A stretch of DNA of 64,000 nucleotides from Sphingobacterium sp. PCS056. GTDB lineage: Bacteria; Bacteroidota; Bacteroidia; Sphingobacteriales; Sphingobacteriaceae. The DNA lies in assembly GCF_023273895.1 (NCBI RefSeq), contig NZ_CP096883.1:1364001-1428000 (forward strand). Reading direction: 5' to 3'. Below are positions 46,010 to 54,957 of the stretch, piece by piece. Below the pieces are notes generated by a model that was given only the letters and a program-made list of their open reading frames with translations, ran no database searches and had not been told where the DNA came from. The stretch's first letter is position 1. The number at the start of each line of letters is the position of its first letter. The position numbers were made by a program, and so were the translations under genes.

Positions 46010-46792
46010 ATGCGATTAATATCAAAGTATGGTTTAGCATTGGTGCAAATGGCCTTTGTGCTAATGATTTTTAGTTCTTGTGGAACGCGCAAGAGCATGG
46101 TGTACTTACAACCAGATTCTACACATATAAACACTGTTTTTGAGCAGTATATCCCTAAGATACAGAAAAATGATATTTTGACCATTGCAGTGACTGCCGC
46201 TGACCCCAAGGTAACCGTACCATTTAATCCGCTAAGTTCAATAACTACAGGTGGGTTAACACAAGCTGTAGATATGGCCCTAAGACCAACATATACTGTA
46301 GATGCCGAGGGAAATATTATTTTGCCAATGTTAGGTAAGGTCCATGTTGAAGGATTAACGCGAATGCAAGCCATCGAAAAAATTAGAACAGAGCTGAGCC
46401 AATATATTAAAGACCCTGGGGTGAATATGAATTTTAATAACTTTCGGGTTTCTGTTCTGGGTGAGGTTGCTCGACCAGGTTCTTTTATAATACCAACAGA
46501 GCGTATTACAGTATTAGAAGCCTTAGGTATGGCTGGTGATATGACGATCAGAGGTATACGTCAAAATGTGACGTTGATCCGCGAAGTCGATGGAAAGAAA
46601 TCGATACATCATTTGGACCTCACCAAACAAGAAACATTAAATTCGCCCTATTACTATTTAGCCCAAAATGATGTTATTTATGTAGAGCCGAATAAAGCAC
46701 AAATCAATAATTCTAAATTGGGAGCAAATACAAATATTATCATTTCTATTGCAGGCCTAATAATTACCGTTATATCCGTATTGACACGCTAA
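46010..46792 (+). CDS. wza: Outer-membrane polysaccharide export lipoprotein (Wza-type)
   Basis: A short export protein of 260 residues. The lipobox (MIFSSC, Cys24) marks a lipoprotein. The export domain has IQKNDILTIAVTAADP and TYTVDAEGNIILPMLGKVHVEGLT, followed by one SLBB motif (VSVLGEVARPGSFIIP) and a C-terminal membrane segment (IIISIAGLIITVISVL). This form forms a pore with the adjacent Wzc in Wzx/Wzy systems. It is quite different from the 837-residue exporter at 6772, so the two belong to separate export systems. Confidence 0.9.
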   Translation: MRLISKYGLALVQMAFVLMIFSSCGTRKSMVYLQPDSTHINTVFEQYIPKIQKNDILTIAVTAADPKVTVPFNPLSSITTGGLTQAVDMALRPTYTVDAEGNIILPMLGKVHVEGLTRMQAIEKIRTELSQYIKDPGVNMNFNNFRVSVLGEVARPGSFIIPTERITVLEALGMAGDMTIRGIRQNVTLIREVDGKKSIHHLDLTKQETLNSPYYYLAQNDVIYVEPNKAQINNSKLGANTNIIISIAGLIITVISVLTR

Positions 46793-46800
46793 AAGAATCC

Positions 46801-49200
46801 ATGGAACAAAAACCTATGCAAAGTAAAGATAATCAAGAAGTCGAGATTAACTTAAGACAGCTCTTTGAGCAATATGCTTTTTATTGGAAGTGGTTTGTGC
46901 TTTCTGTACTATTAGCAGCCGGTATTGCAATGGTATACTTGCGGTATGCTCAAAAAACATACAATACGACAGCTAAAATTTTATTAAAAGACGAACGTAG
47001 CGCATCTGCTGGTGAGTTGGCCGGTATAGCCGAATTGAGTACCAGTATGGGGCTTGGAGGTGGACGCTCTGCTTTCGTATCCGATCAGATAGAAGTCTTA
47101 TCTTCCAGAAGATTGATTCGAAAAGTGGTCGATCAGCACCATCTGAATATTTTATATTCAGTAAAAGGTCAGATTCGTTCTAGAGAGGTGCTAGAACGCG
47201 ATATGCCTTTTATTATTCAGCCTCAGGGTGATCAAGACACCGTACAGTTGCAAATTCAGGTACGTTCGGCAGATGGGAAAGAGTTACGAATCACAAATTT
47301 ATCAAACAATAAAGAATTTACTGCTAGTTTTGATAATTCCGTAAAAATTGGTAACAATGTCGTAACGTTTAGAAGAAATAATAATAAACAGATCGATAAA
47401 GATAATGAGTATAAAATCGCGGTAATGCCTAAAAATTGGGCTGTAGATGCTACTAGAGCGGCAATAGATATTTCTGCTGGAACAGAAGTGCAATCTTTTA
47501 TTGTCAACTTTGCTATGATATCAACTACTAGCAAGAAGGCAGAACTCATTTTAAATTCTCTAATTGATATCTATAATGCCGATCTAACGAACGATAAATT
47601 ACGGACAACTCGTGCAACCTCCGATTTTATCAATAAACGATTGGTACTGATTTCTAAAGATCTTTCTGGCGCTGATGAAGAGGCTGCAGATTTCAAATCC
47701 GCAAACTCTATGGTAGACATGGCTACTGAGGCGGGTGTATTTTTGAATACAGCATCTGAAAACGATAAAAAAGTATTAGAATACCGTACCCAATTGAAAT
47801 TGGTAGATCATGTAAGCGATTTCTTAAGAGATGAGCAAGAAGGAAAGTTATTACCTTCTAACATTGGCTTGCAAGATGCTTCAATAGGTACTGAAATCGC
47901 TGCCTATAACAAATTGGTGATTGAACGCGATGATTTATTAAAATCTGCATCAGATTTAAATCCAACAGTTATAGCGCTGAATGAGAATATCCGTGAAAGT
48001 AGAAACAATATCCGTAGATCTCTTGAAAACTATCAACAGGTCACCAAATTGGCACTTAATAGTATTGAGCGTAAATCAAATGAAATAAAAGGACGTATCA
48101 GTTCAATACCAAGTCAGGAGCAAGGATTTAAGAAAATCTCTAGGCAACAACAGATTGTAGAATCGCTGTACTTGTTATTGTTACAAAAAAGAGAAGAATC
48201 TGAAGTGAGAGCGGCAGCTACCCCAGATAATTTAAAGATTATTGATGCTGCTTATGGAAATGGATTACCTGTTGCTCCTAAAAAGGGAATTGTACTTTTT
48301 GGAGCATTGATGATTGGCTTTCTTATTCCATTGATATCCCTATATTTGAAATTTTTATTGGATAATAAAATACATTCGCGTAAGGATATTGAAGAATTGG
48401 TTAAAATACCAGTATTAGGAGAGATTCCAAGCTCTGAAGATACTGTTATTCATCAAAACGATCGTTCTTCATTGGCAGAAGCATTTCGAATTTTGCGGAC
48501 CAATATGAACTTTATGTTTGGCGCTGATAAGAAAGATAGCTCTAAAGTTGTCTTTGTGACATCAACAATTGCAGGTGAGGGTAAGTCTTTTGTAACAACA
48601 AATATGGCACAAATACTTAGTATGTCGGATAAACGTGTTTTGTTAATAGGTGCGGATATTCGGAGTCCTAAGGTCTTGGATTATCTTGGTCTCTCACATT
48701 TACAACATACGAATGTGGGTATTACTCAGTTTTTGATCAATCCAGAAATGGATGTGGATAATATCATTATTAAAAAACCTGGAAATTATGATTTCGATGT
48801 GGTTTATTCAGGTTATATCGCCCCAAATCCCGCAGAATTATTAATGAATGGACATTTTGACGATGTGATTAGGTATGCTCGTGAGCATTATGATTATATC
48901 TTGGTCGATACGGCTCCTGTAAGTTTGGTAACCGATACTTTATTAATCGCCCATAATGCTGATTTGACATTATATGTTTCTCGTGTGAACTTCTTGGACA
49001 AGCGTTTATTACAGGTCCCTCGTGAACTATATGTCGATGGTAAGTTGAAAAATTTGGCAGCTGTTGTCAACGACGTAGACTTTGCCCGCGGTTATGGTTA
49101 TGGTTATGGTTACGGCTATGGTTATGGAGATAAAGGAACAAAGAAAACTGGATTAGCTAAAGTTTGGCAAAACTTAAAAACTAAGATCGGCATGAAATAG
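46801..49200 (+). CDS. wzc: Wzc-type chain-length protein with BY-kinase domain
   Basis: A membrane tyrosine autokinase of 799 residues that controls polymer length and export. The N-terminal Wzz segment follows NLRQLFEQYAFYWKW, and the second membrane segment is near residue 500. The cytoplasmic kinase has Walker A STIAGEGKS (about residue 590), Walker A' ADIRSPKV (about 620) and Walker B DYILVDTAP (about 697). The tail RGYGYGYGYGYGYGDKG carries six alternating tyrosines, encoded by near-identical 6-base units at 49090-49127. It begins 8 bases after wza. Confidence 0.93.
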   Translation: MEQKPMQSKDNQEVEINLRQLFEQYAFYWKWFVLSVLLAAGIAMVYLRYAQKTYNTTAKILLKDERSASAGELAGIAELSTSMGLGGGRSAFVSDQIEVLSSRRLIRKVVDQHHLNILYSVKGQIRSREVLERDMPFIIQPQGDQDTVQLQIQVRSADGKELRITNLSNNKEFTASFDNSVKIGNNVVTFRRNNNKQIDKDNEYKIAVMPKNWAVDATRAAIDISAGTEVQSFIVNFAMISTTSKKAELILNSLIDIYNADLTNDKLRTTRATSDFINKRLVLISKDLSGADEEAADFKSANSMVDMATEAGVFLNTASENDKKVLEYRTQLKLVDHVSDFLRDEQEGKLLPSNIGLQDASIGTEIAAYNKLVIERDDLLKSASDLNPTVIALNENIRESRNNIRRSLENYQQVTKLALNSIERKSNEIKGRISSIPSQEQGFKKISRQQQIVESLYLLLLQKREESEVRAAATPDNLKIIDAAYGNGLPVAPKKGIVLFGALMIGFLIPLISLYLKFLLDNKIHSRKDIEELVKIPVLGEIPSSEDTVIHQNDRSSLAEAFRILRTNMNFMFGADKKDSSKVVFVTSTIAGEGKSFVTTNMAQILSMSDKRVLLIGADIRSPKVLDYLGLSHLQHTNVGITQFLINPEMDVDNIIIKKPGNYDFDVVYSGYIAPNPAELLMNGHFDDVIRYAREHYDYILVDTAPVSLVTDTLLIAHNADLTLYVSRVNFLDKRLLQVPRELYVDGKLKNLAAVVNDVDFARGYGYGYGYGYGYGDKGTKKTGLAKVWQNLKTKIGMK

Positions 49201-49211
49201 ATGTTAAACGC

Positions 49212-49251
49212 AAAAAAGGCTCTTTTCTTTTAAAAGAAAAGAGCCTTTTTT
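49212..49251. terminator. Strong bidirectional-looking terminator
   Basis: A nearly perfect 40-base palindrome, AAAAAAGGCTCTTTTCTTTT and its complement, with T-runs at both ends. It ends the region 2 operon and could also stop minus-strand transcription from the gene on its right. Confidence 0.85.
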
Positions 49252-49398
49252 TGTGTCTATATTTTGTTTTAATTTGGAACATTATAACAGGTATACGCCT
49301 GAATATTAAAAATTGATCAGAAACCAATAGTTTCCATTATTATTCTTTCACAAATTATCCAATTTTATTTGCGTGTTCACCCTTCTCACTTTGAATAG

Positions 49399-50499
49399 TT
49401 AATTTTTATCTATACCAAAAAGTCTAGAATAAGTCCTCATAATAGGAAAAAAAAGAATTTCCTGAGGAGCATATTTAAAATATGTTTTTAGGCTTCTCAA
49501 AATACGCCTCGTGCTATCAGGACGAATTGAAAATGGTGAAATTTTTCCACTTTTAAATCGTTCATCATGAAATCCAAAGTTACCGGAATACCAAATTTCG
49601 TCCATCATCCAATCTGCATTCCAGCCCTCGGGATAAGGAAAAGGTACTTTGTCTTTGGGTAAGCCGAGGTTTTTTACTAAAATAATATGAAGTAAATGTG
49701 TCCATCCTAATATTCCCGCGCCTTGATAAATTTTCTTTAAAGTGTCTGGATCTATTTGGCTTGCCACAGTATAATATAATCGTGCAGAATCACAAAGTTG
49801 TCTTAAACCAATTCCAAAAGATATGAGATGTTTCAAAATATGCGCATTTACCTGTAATAACTGCAATTCGGGTGCAAGTAAAGTAATGGAAACATCATGG
49901 ATGACAAGTTCTGTTTGTTTGCTTTTATACTTCTTCTGGAGTTTTTTTAAATAATTATATTTAAGAGGACTTCCCAAGTCAAAAAGTTTTTTATGATGTT
50001 CGATATGGATGCCCTTCCAGTCATAATCTAGACTAAATCCTGCAGTGTCCTTGAAGGCTAAATTTTTATCTTTAAGCATCTGGCGAGCTTTAGCATATCC
50101 GCCTTCTTGGAAATACCAATCAATATCGCCCGAAATACGATGTGAGGGTATCTCATAGCATGCAGCTACACCCTTCCCTTTCTGTAATATAGGTTTTAGC
50201 CCCTGTTTTGTAAAAGACAAATACTGCGCAGCGATTACTTGATTCATCTGCTTATTATGCCGTTCTATCTGATCCATGCGCACTGCCCATTTCATAAGCA
50301 ATGCTTTGGGGGGAAGATGCTGCTCATCTAAATAAGCAAAACTATCATAAATAAGTCCCTCGACAGTATGATTGATCGCACAATCGCGAATTTGAATCCA
50401 ATCTGCCTCAGATAAAGACTGTGATCTAGTGAGCGTGCCTTTGCCCCAAAGTCCAATACGTATCAATTGAAAAAAAATAGCTCTGAGACTCTCTTTCAT
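49399..50499 (-). CDS. Nucleotidyltransferase-family protein (NTP_transf_5-like)
   Basis: A 366-residue protein whose core motif HRISGDIDWYF (around residue 136) fits the G-D-I-D pattern of the uncharacterised nucleotidyltransferase family often found beside polysaccharide loci. The later LLAPELQLLQVNAHILKH and GLRQLCDSARLYYT are also family-like. The target is not known; modification of a nucleotide sugar, protein or lipid is possible. A TATTTTTG box lies upstream on the same strand (complement of 50525-50532). Confidence 0.8.
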   Translation of the reverse strand: MKESLRAIFFQLIRIGLWGKGTLTRSQSLSEADWIQIRDCAINHTVEGLIYDSFAYLDEQHLPPKALLMKWAVRMDQIERHNKQMNQVIAAQYLSFTKQGLKPILQKGKGVAACYEIPSHRISGDIDWYFQEGGYAKARQMLKDKNLAFKDTAGFSLDYDWKGIHIEHHKKLFDLGSPLKYNYLKKLQKKYKSKQTELVIHDVSITLLAPELQLLQVNAHILKHLISFGIGLRQLCDSARLYYTVASQIDPDTLKKIYQGAGILGWTHLLHIILVKNLGLPKDKVPFPYPEGWNADWMMDEIWYSGNFGFHDERFKSGKISPFSIRPDSTRRILRSLKTYFKYAPQEILFFPIMRTYSRLFGIDKN

Positions 50500-50524
50500 A
50501 CTTTTTGTTGAAATGGTTATAAAC

Positions 50525-50532
50525 CAAAAATA
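50525..50532 (-). promoter_or_regulatory. Putative -7 box TATTTTTG for the minus-strand gene
   Basis: The complement of CAAAAATA gives TATTTTTG, 26 bases before the ATG of the nucleotidyltransferase gene. No -33 box is clear. Confidence 0.4.
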
Positions 50533-50731
50533 GCTTATTTTGGGGAATATTTTTTTTAAAACACCGATATATTCCCTTAAATTCGGAATTTAAAATTAGA
50601 AAATCAATGGTATGGCTCAAAAATTGCTAGAAACCTTCTTGAAAAATAAAGCTTGGTACACATACAATTCTTTTATTTGCAACAACAATGTGACCCAAAA
50701 TTTCGTTTCTTATAACAAATCAACTTACACA

Positions 50732-51415
50732 ATGAAAAAACTTTTTTTTACCCTGATAATGTTTGGCTGTTTGGCGACTGCTTCGGCTCAGTTTTCCCGT
50801 CCTATCACGATAGGGGCTGGGGCAGGAGTTTCTTACGGTCTGACAGATTTGAAGAATACTAAAACCAATTTTGCCTGGTACGGAGAGGGAGATTATTTAT
50901 TAAGTCCGTTTATATCGTTTGGATTGCAGGCGCAAAAAGGCGAATTGTCCGGTGATAATGGTGAAAATTCATATAATAATAGTTATTATGCAGGTAATGT
51001 CAATGCCAAGCTACGATTGGGACAATTTATGGACCTACCTGAAAATTACAGCTATTATACTTTGGGCGCAAGCAATTTACAACGCATTTTAAGCAATATT
51101 TATATCGGCGCAGGAGCTGGATTGATGAAAAATCGGATTAAAACTGATTTTACGGGTACCTATATGGAGAATATTTTAAATCGCGAGGGAGAAATCGCAA
51201 AAGACCGTTCAGGTATTCACTTTGTCGTTCCTTTGAATATCGGTTTGGATATTCCATTCGGAAGAACACTGTATGGACCTAAATGGGCTATCAATGTCAA
51301 TTACCAACATGGACTGACCTTTAATGATAATGTTGATGGGGTCATTCTTGGAAAAAATGATCAGTATGGCGTGATGACCGTAGGTGTGAAGTATGCATTT
51401 TTTAATCGCAATTAA
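50732..51415 (+). CDS. Outer-membrane beta-barrel protein
   Basis: A signal peptide (KLFFTLIMFGCLATASAQ) is followed by alternating strands rich in aromatic residues, such as ITIGAGAGVSYGLTDLK, FISFGLQAQKGEL and the C-terminal YGVMTVGVKYAFFNRN. This is typical of small Bacteroidota barrels of about 227 residues. The real start is the ATG at 50732, since the longer frame from 50612 has a non-coding look. It precedes gldK by 46 bases but is too short for a PorP/SprF protein. Its role is unknown. Confidence 0.8.
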   Translation: MKKLFFTLIMFGCLATASAQFSRPITIGAGAGVSYGLTDLKNTKTNFAWYGEGDYLLSPFISFGLQAQKGELSGDNGENSYNNSYYAGNVNAKLRLGQFMDLPENYSYYTLGASNLQRILSNIYIGAGAGLMKNRIKTDFTGTYMENILNREGEIAKDRSGIHFVVPLNIGLDIPFGRTLYGPKWAINVNYQHGLTFNDNVDGVILGKNDQYGVMTVGVKYAFFNRN

Positions 51416-51461
51416 TTTTTGACCTTTATTTAATTAACATTTAATAATAATAGCAGTAATT

Positions 51462-52754
51462 ATGAATAATATGAAGAAATACGTTCCGAATCCTGCCATC
51501 GGTCTGGTTTTTTTAGCAGTTTTGATCTGTATGCAAGCTTGTCAATCAAGTTCTTCCATATATCAAGCTCCTAAAGTAAATGCTTTCCGTGCCGGAACGC
51601 TTCCTGCGCCTCCGGGAATGGTCTATGTCCCCTCTGGAACGATCCTTTTTAAAAGTTCTCTGGATACTGCGGATACCGGTAAAAATGTAAGTCTAAGTGC
51701 GTTTTTTATCGATGAAGCCGAAGTCACGAATAAACAGTACCGTGAATTTATCAACTGGGTGGCAGATTCAATCGCCATTACGGATTATTTACAAGATGAT
51801 CAGTATTTTTTAAATACCGGCGAACCAGCAGAGGAGCGGAAGATTGATTGGAAAAAAGTAAAAAAGATTTCGCCTTTATGGAAAAGTAATGATCCAACAA
51901 TAAGAGAGCGTTTAGCGCCTATGTTACTGGTACAGGGTACAAAAAGAATGCTTAACCCTGATGTGCTTCGATATGAGTTTTCATATCAAAAAACAAAAGG
52001 TAATGCGAAAAAAGAGTTCGTCACAGAACAAGTGCCTGTCATGCCTGTCAACGATATCTGGTCGAGTGATTTCCCAAATGCACAGCTGGCTTCACTAGAT
52101 ATGAATTACTTTACACATGAGTCTTTTGATTATTACCCGGTAGTAGGTGTGACTTGGAGACAAGCGCGTGCTTTCACCGATTGGCGAGGTAAGGAGTTTA
52201 TGGCGACGATCATGAAGAATTCATACCTCAGTGGTTACCAATTGACATTAAGTCTCCCTACAGAAGCGCAATGGCAATATGCTGCTGAAGGTAAATTGGA
52301 TCCGCGTGATACTACGACTACAAAACGCTTAACGATTGATGGTGCTGAAGGTAAAGACAGATTAGCGGTCAACTTTAAGCAAGGTGATGGTACCTACTCT
52401 CGTGATGGCGCCACGTTTACCCTCCCAGTGAAATCTTATACCCCCAATGCGTTTGGACTTTATAATATGGCAGGGAATGTGTCGGAGTGGACTCTGGATG
52501 CTTTTAGCCCGTCTGCAACGGTATTTGTCAATGATTTAAATCCGGCACTTTTATATGATGCCGATGAGAAAGATGCGGATGCACTGAAAAGAAAAGTCGT
52601 CCGTGGTGGTTCTTGGAAAGATAATGGAGAGCAGCTGAATACGGATACACGTAATTATTCGGTAGACTATGAGCCTCACTCGTACATCGGTTTCCGCTGT
52701 GTTATGGCTGCATTTGAAATGCCTACGGTACAAAGTAAGACTAGAAAATATTAA
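51462..52754 (+). CDS. gldK: GldK/PorK-like lipoprotein with SUMF1 (formylglycine-enzyme) domain
   Basis: A 430-residue lipoprotein (Cys27 after LICMQA) with a SUMF1-like domain: PPGMVYVPSGTILFKSS, FFIDEAEVTNKQYREF, YYPVVGVTWRQARAFTDWRG, LPTEAQWQYAAEG, NMAGNVSEWT and VVRGGSWKD. GldK/PorK forms the outer-membrane ring of the type IX secretion system. The active-site cysteines of true formylglycine enzymes are not evident. It is followed directly by a GldN-like gene, with no GldL or GldM gene between them. Confidence 0.85.
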   Translation: MNNMKKYVPNPAIGLVFLAVLICMQACQSSSSIYQAPKVNAFRAGTLPAPPGMVYVPSGTILFKSSLDTADTGKNVSLSAFFIDEAEVTNKQYREFINWVADSIAITDYLQDDQYFLNTGEPAEERKIDWKKVKKISPLWKSNDPTIRERLAPMLLVQGTKRMLNPDVLRYEFSYQKTKGNAKKEFVTEQVPVMPVNDIWSSDFPNAQLASLDMNYFTHESFDYYPVVGVTWRQARAFTDWRGKEFMATIMKNSYLSGYQLTLSLPTEAQWQYAAEGKLDPRDTTTTKRLTIDGAEGKDRLAVNFKQGDGTYSRDGATFTLPVKSYTPNAFGLYNMAGNVSEWTLDAFSPSATVFVNDLNPALLYDADEKDADALKRKVVRGGSWKDNGEQLNTDTRNYSVDYEPHSYIGFRCVMAAFEMPTVQSKTRKY

Positions 52755-52762
52755 AAGCATAC

Positions 52763-53719
52763 ATGCTCATGAAGATATGGATAACAATGGCAATGGCTAT
52801 AGGATTGATGCCGGCCTTTGCACAACAAGAAATACCAGATAGTTTGAGATCTCAACAGGTCACCACTGCTGCTCAGGGAGAGATATTAATGGATACGATA
52901 CCGACAACGGATGGTTTTTACCAAGCGAATAACTTGGAAGATGCCGTTCCTTTTGCGTATCCGGAAGTGAATATGAAGAATATTCGCTTCTACAAACGCG
53001 TATGGCGCGATATTGATCTAAAAGATGAAAAAAATGCACTTTTGGCGACGCCAGGAAATTCATTGATGGAGATTATAATGAAATCTATTGAAATAGGTAA
53101 ATTGTCCCTGTATAGCCCTGATGACGATTCTTTTAAATCCAGGATGAATGCCAATGAAGGAATGGCTCGTTTTACAGATAGCGTACTGGTTCCCATATTT
53201 GACGATGAAGGAAATCAGATCGATTCCAAAATGACCTTAAATGAATTTGATCCGACGCGCGTCACGAAATTCCGGATCAAAGAGGATATCTTCTTTGATA
53301 AACAACGTAGCCGTTTAGAAAGCCGGATCATTGGCGTAGCGCCTTTAATGAATATCACGACTTCTGCGGAATTGGCAGAATCGGTGGGTTCAACTCCTGC
53401 ATTTTGGTTATATTTTCCGCAATTGCGCTATAGCTTGGTCAAAGTGGATATTACCGATCCCGATAAAGGTTTGTATGATATGACGATGGATGATCTGTTT
53501 GTTCAAAAGAAGTATGTGAGTACCATCATCCGTGAATCGTCTGCAGGAGCTTTAAAGCTAGGTGATGAAGCACAGCAAGCACAAGATGCGCAACAGATCG
53601 AACAAAAGATCGACGCGTATAAAAAGCAATTGTGGACGAGCCCTAAAGGTGTAAAAGAAGAAAACTTGGAAGAGTTTATTCCGAATGCAAAGAAACAGAA
53701 AAAAGCAAAGAAAAAATAA
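52763..53719 (+). CDS. gldN: GldN/PorN-like periplasmic protein
   Basis: A 318-residue secreted protein with signal peptide ITMAMAIGLMPAFAQ. VNMKNIRFYKRVWRDIDLKD and PLMNITTSAEL are GldN/PorN marks, and the tail is a Lys-rich stretch. GldN pairs with GldK in the type IX ring. Its ATG lies 8 bases after the gldK stop, so the two are co-transcribed. An alternative start at 52769 is possible. Confidence 0.85.
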   Translation: MLMKIWITMAMAIGLMPAFAQQEIPDSLRSQQVTTAAQGEILMDTIPTTDGFYQANNLEDAVPFAYPEVNMKNIRFYKRVWRDIDLKDEKNALLATPGNSLMEIIMKSIEIGKLSLYSPDDDSFKSRMNANEGMARFTDSVLVPIFDDEGNQIDSKMTLNEFDPTRVTKFRIKEDIFFDKQRSRLESRIIGVAPLMNITTSAELAESVGSTPAFWLYFPQLRYSLVKVDITDPDKGLYDMTMDDLFVQKKYVSTIIRESSAGALKLGDEAQQAQDAQQIEQKIDAYKKQLWTSPKGVKEENLEEFIPNAKKQKKAKKK

Positions 53720-53742
53720 GCTCAATTAAATTTTGCTATTAC

Positions 53743-53778
53743 AAAAAAGCATGCTCATCTTTTGAGCATGCTTTTTTT
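53743..53778 (+). terminator. Strong intrinsic terminator
   Basis: AAAAAAGCATGCTCA and TGAGCATGCTTTTTT make a 15-bp perfect stem with a 5-base loop and a T-run. It ends the gldK-gldN operon. Confidence 0.9.
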
Positions 53779-53804
53779 GTTTCATGAGTTTTCCCTTTAA
53801 GATT

Positions 53805-53866
53805 TCATGGTATTTGATTTTCCCTTCTTTTTTTTGGTAACAAGCCAATATCTGGACGCTCACTGT
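53805..53866 (-). pseudogene. 3' remnant of the GDGERPVIG gene family (copy 1)
   Basis: The minus-strand reading ends ERPDIGLLPKKRRENQIP before a stop at 53805. It matches the C-terminus of the intact gene at 58292-58825 (ERPVIGLTPKLR). Upstream the frame loses similarity, so only the tail survives. This and the next five remnants lie in the same region. Confidence 0.6.
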
Positions 53867-53926
53867 TCCTAAGCGTTATTAGCTGAGGAAGTTAGAACCT
53901 AAAGTCTACGGATAATTGCTACCGTC

Positions 53927-54307
53927 GTGCGCAATTCACATATCCTATTAGCATATTATGCTGGGAAACATAAGATCGGTTATTTTGTGGTTACTCATCA
54001 TGTCGACAAATGGATTGTGCGCACATTTTTATTCTTGACAAACGAAGGAACGCCCGAGGGCGAAAAACTGAAAGAGCTTACCGCACTCAATAAAATTGAT
54101 GCGCAATATTTGAAAATAGATACGATGGAGGCCTTTATTAATTATGATATTGAAGGAAATGAGAAGCTGTTTGCTATTTTCAAAGAGGCCGGTTGTGCTT
54201 CCTTATTTGAATATGCTAAATTCTTTGATCGCACAAATAAACAAATTAAAAATGCAGATTTTATATCTAAATATTTGTCTATTGCAGGATCTGAAGATGA
54301 ATATTAA
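53927..54307 (+). CDS. Hypothetical protein, start uncertain
   Basis: A 126-residue open frame starting at GTG. The residue composition (Lys, Glu, Ile, Phe) and the absence of long simple stretches make it look like real coding DNA. The block TLFE-like ASLFEYAKFFDRTNKQIKNADFISKYL near the end is helical. No family is recognised. It lies alone between a terminator and the minus-strand STAS-like gene. Confidence 0.45.
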   Translation: MRNSHILLAYYAGKHKIGYFVVTHHVDKWIVRTFLFLTNEGTPEGEKLKELTALNKIDAQYLKIDTMEAFINYDIEGNEKLFAIFKEAGCASLFEYAKFFDRTNKQIKNADFISKYLSIAGSEDEY

Positions 54308-54410
54308 AATAACTATTTTTCCTAAACCTGGATTGCTCAACTCAATTTACAAGCTTTGAGAATATTTTTATTATTGTATGCGGTTGTAATGCTTAAATAG
54401 AACTATAATA

Positions 54411-54433
54411 AAAAAGGCTTCAATATGAAGCCT
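54411..54433 (-). terminator. Terminator of the STAS-like gene
   Basis: On the minus strand AGGCTTC, a 5-base loop and GAAGCCT are followed by TTTTTATT. It lies 26 bases after the STAS-like gene. Confidence 0.75.
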
Positions 54434-54458
54434 CTCTATTAAATAAGAATTAAGGTGT

Positions 54459-54824
54459 TTACCACGAAAAAGTGTAATCCTTTATCATAGAAATATCATT
54501 TACGACGAGAACAGATGATTTTAGCTCTCGTTTCGTTCTTGTAGTCTGTGTCTTCTCAACCACTCTTAACAATTCTTTCATGCTCAAAGGCATATTGGCA
54601 AATGTGAATGATTTATGAAAATTTTCTAAATTGATTTGCTTATGCAGTTCATCTGCAAATGATCTGGACATAAAATTAATTCCTGTAAAATCTAATGTTA
54701 TATCGTAACAGTCCTCTTTATCCAACTCGTTCTCGATATGATTGATCAGAAAATGTACAGATTCTCTGGTATCTAAAGATTCATTAAATAAATCCTTTAA
54801 CCTAATGTCTGCTGCAGTTGTCAT
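54459..54824 (-). CDS. STAS-like (DUF4325-type) protein
   Basis: A 121-residue protein whose core DITLDFTGINFMSRSFADELHKQI (around residues 41-64) has the strand-Ser-helix layout of STAS/anti-sigma antagonist folds and of the DUF4325 group. A conserved Ser pair (MSRSFADE) sits at the place phosphorylated in SpoIIAA-like proteins. It has its own promoter-like box and an upstream inverted repeat. It is paired with the GHKL-type ATPase gene 133 bases upstream. Confidence 0.72.
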   Translation of the reverse strand: MTTAADIRLKDLFNESLDTRESVHFLINHIENELDKEDCYDITLDFTGINFMSRSFADELHKQINLENFHKSFTFANMPLSMKELLRVVEKTQTTRTKRELKSSVLVVNDISMIKDYTFSW

Positions 54825-54851
54825 AGTTTACTCCTGTTCTTTAATAGTTTG

Positions 54852-54859
54852 CAAAGATA
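54852..54859 (-). promoter_or_regulatory. Putative -7 box TATCTTTG of the STAS-like gene
   Basis: The complement of CAAAGATA reads TATCTTTG followed by CA, 28 bases before the ATG. The same box precedes the partner ATPase gene. Confidence 0.5.
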
Positions 54860-54912
54860 TACTTAAATTATAAATTATAAAAATGCTTTTAAACAATATA
54901 CAAATTCTTCTT

Positions 54913-54947
54913 GTAAAGAACAAATCAATAAATAAATTGTTCTTTAC
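54913..54947. repeat. Perfect 11-bp inverted repeat between the ATPase and STAS-like genes
   Basis: GTAAAGAACAA and TTGTTCTTTAC, with a 13-base loop. AAAGAACA recurs alone just before the STAS-like start. It may be a regulator site or a weak plus-strand terminator (a T-run follows on that strand). Confidence 0.5.
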
Positions 54948-54957
54948 TTTTTTCTAT

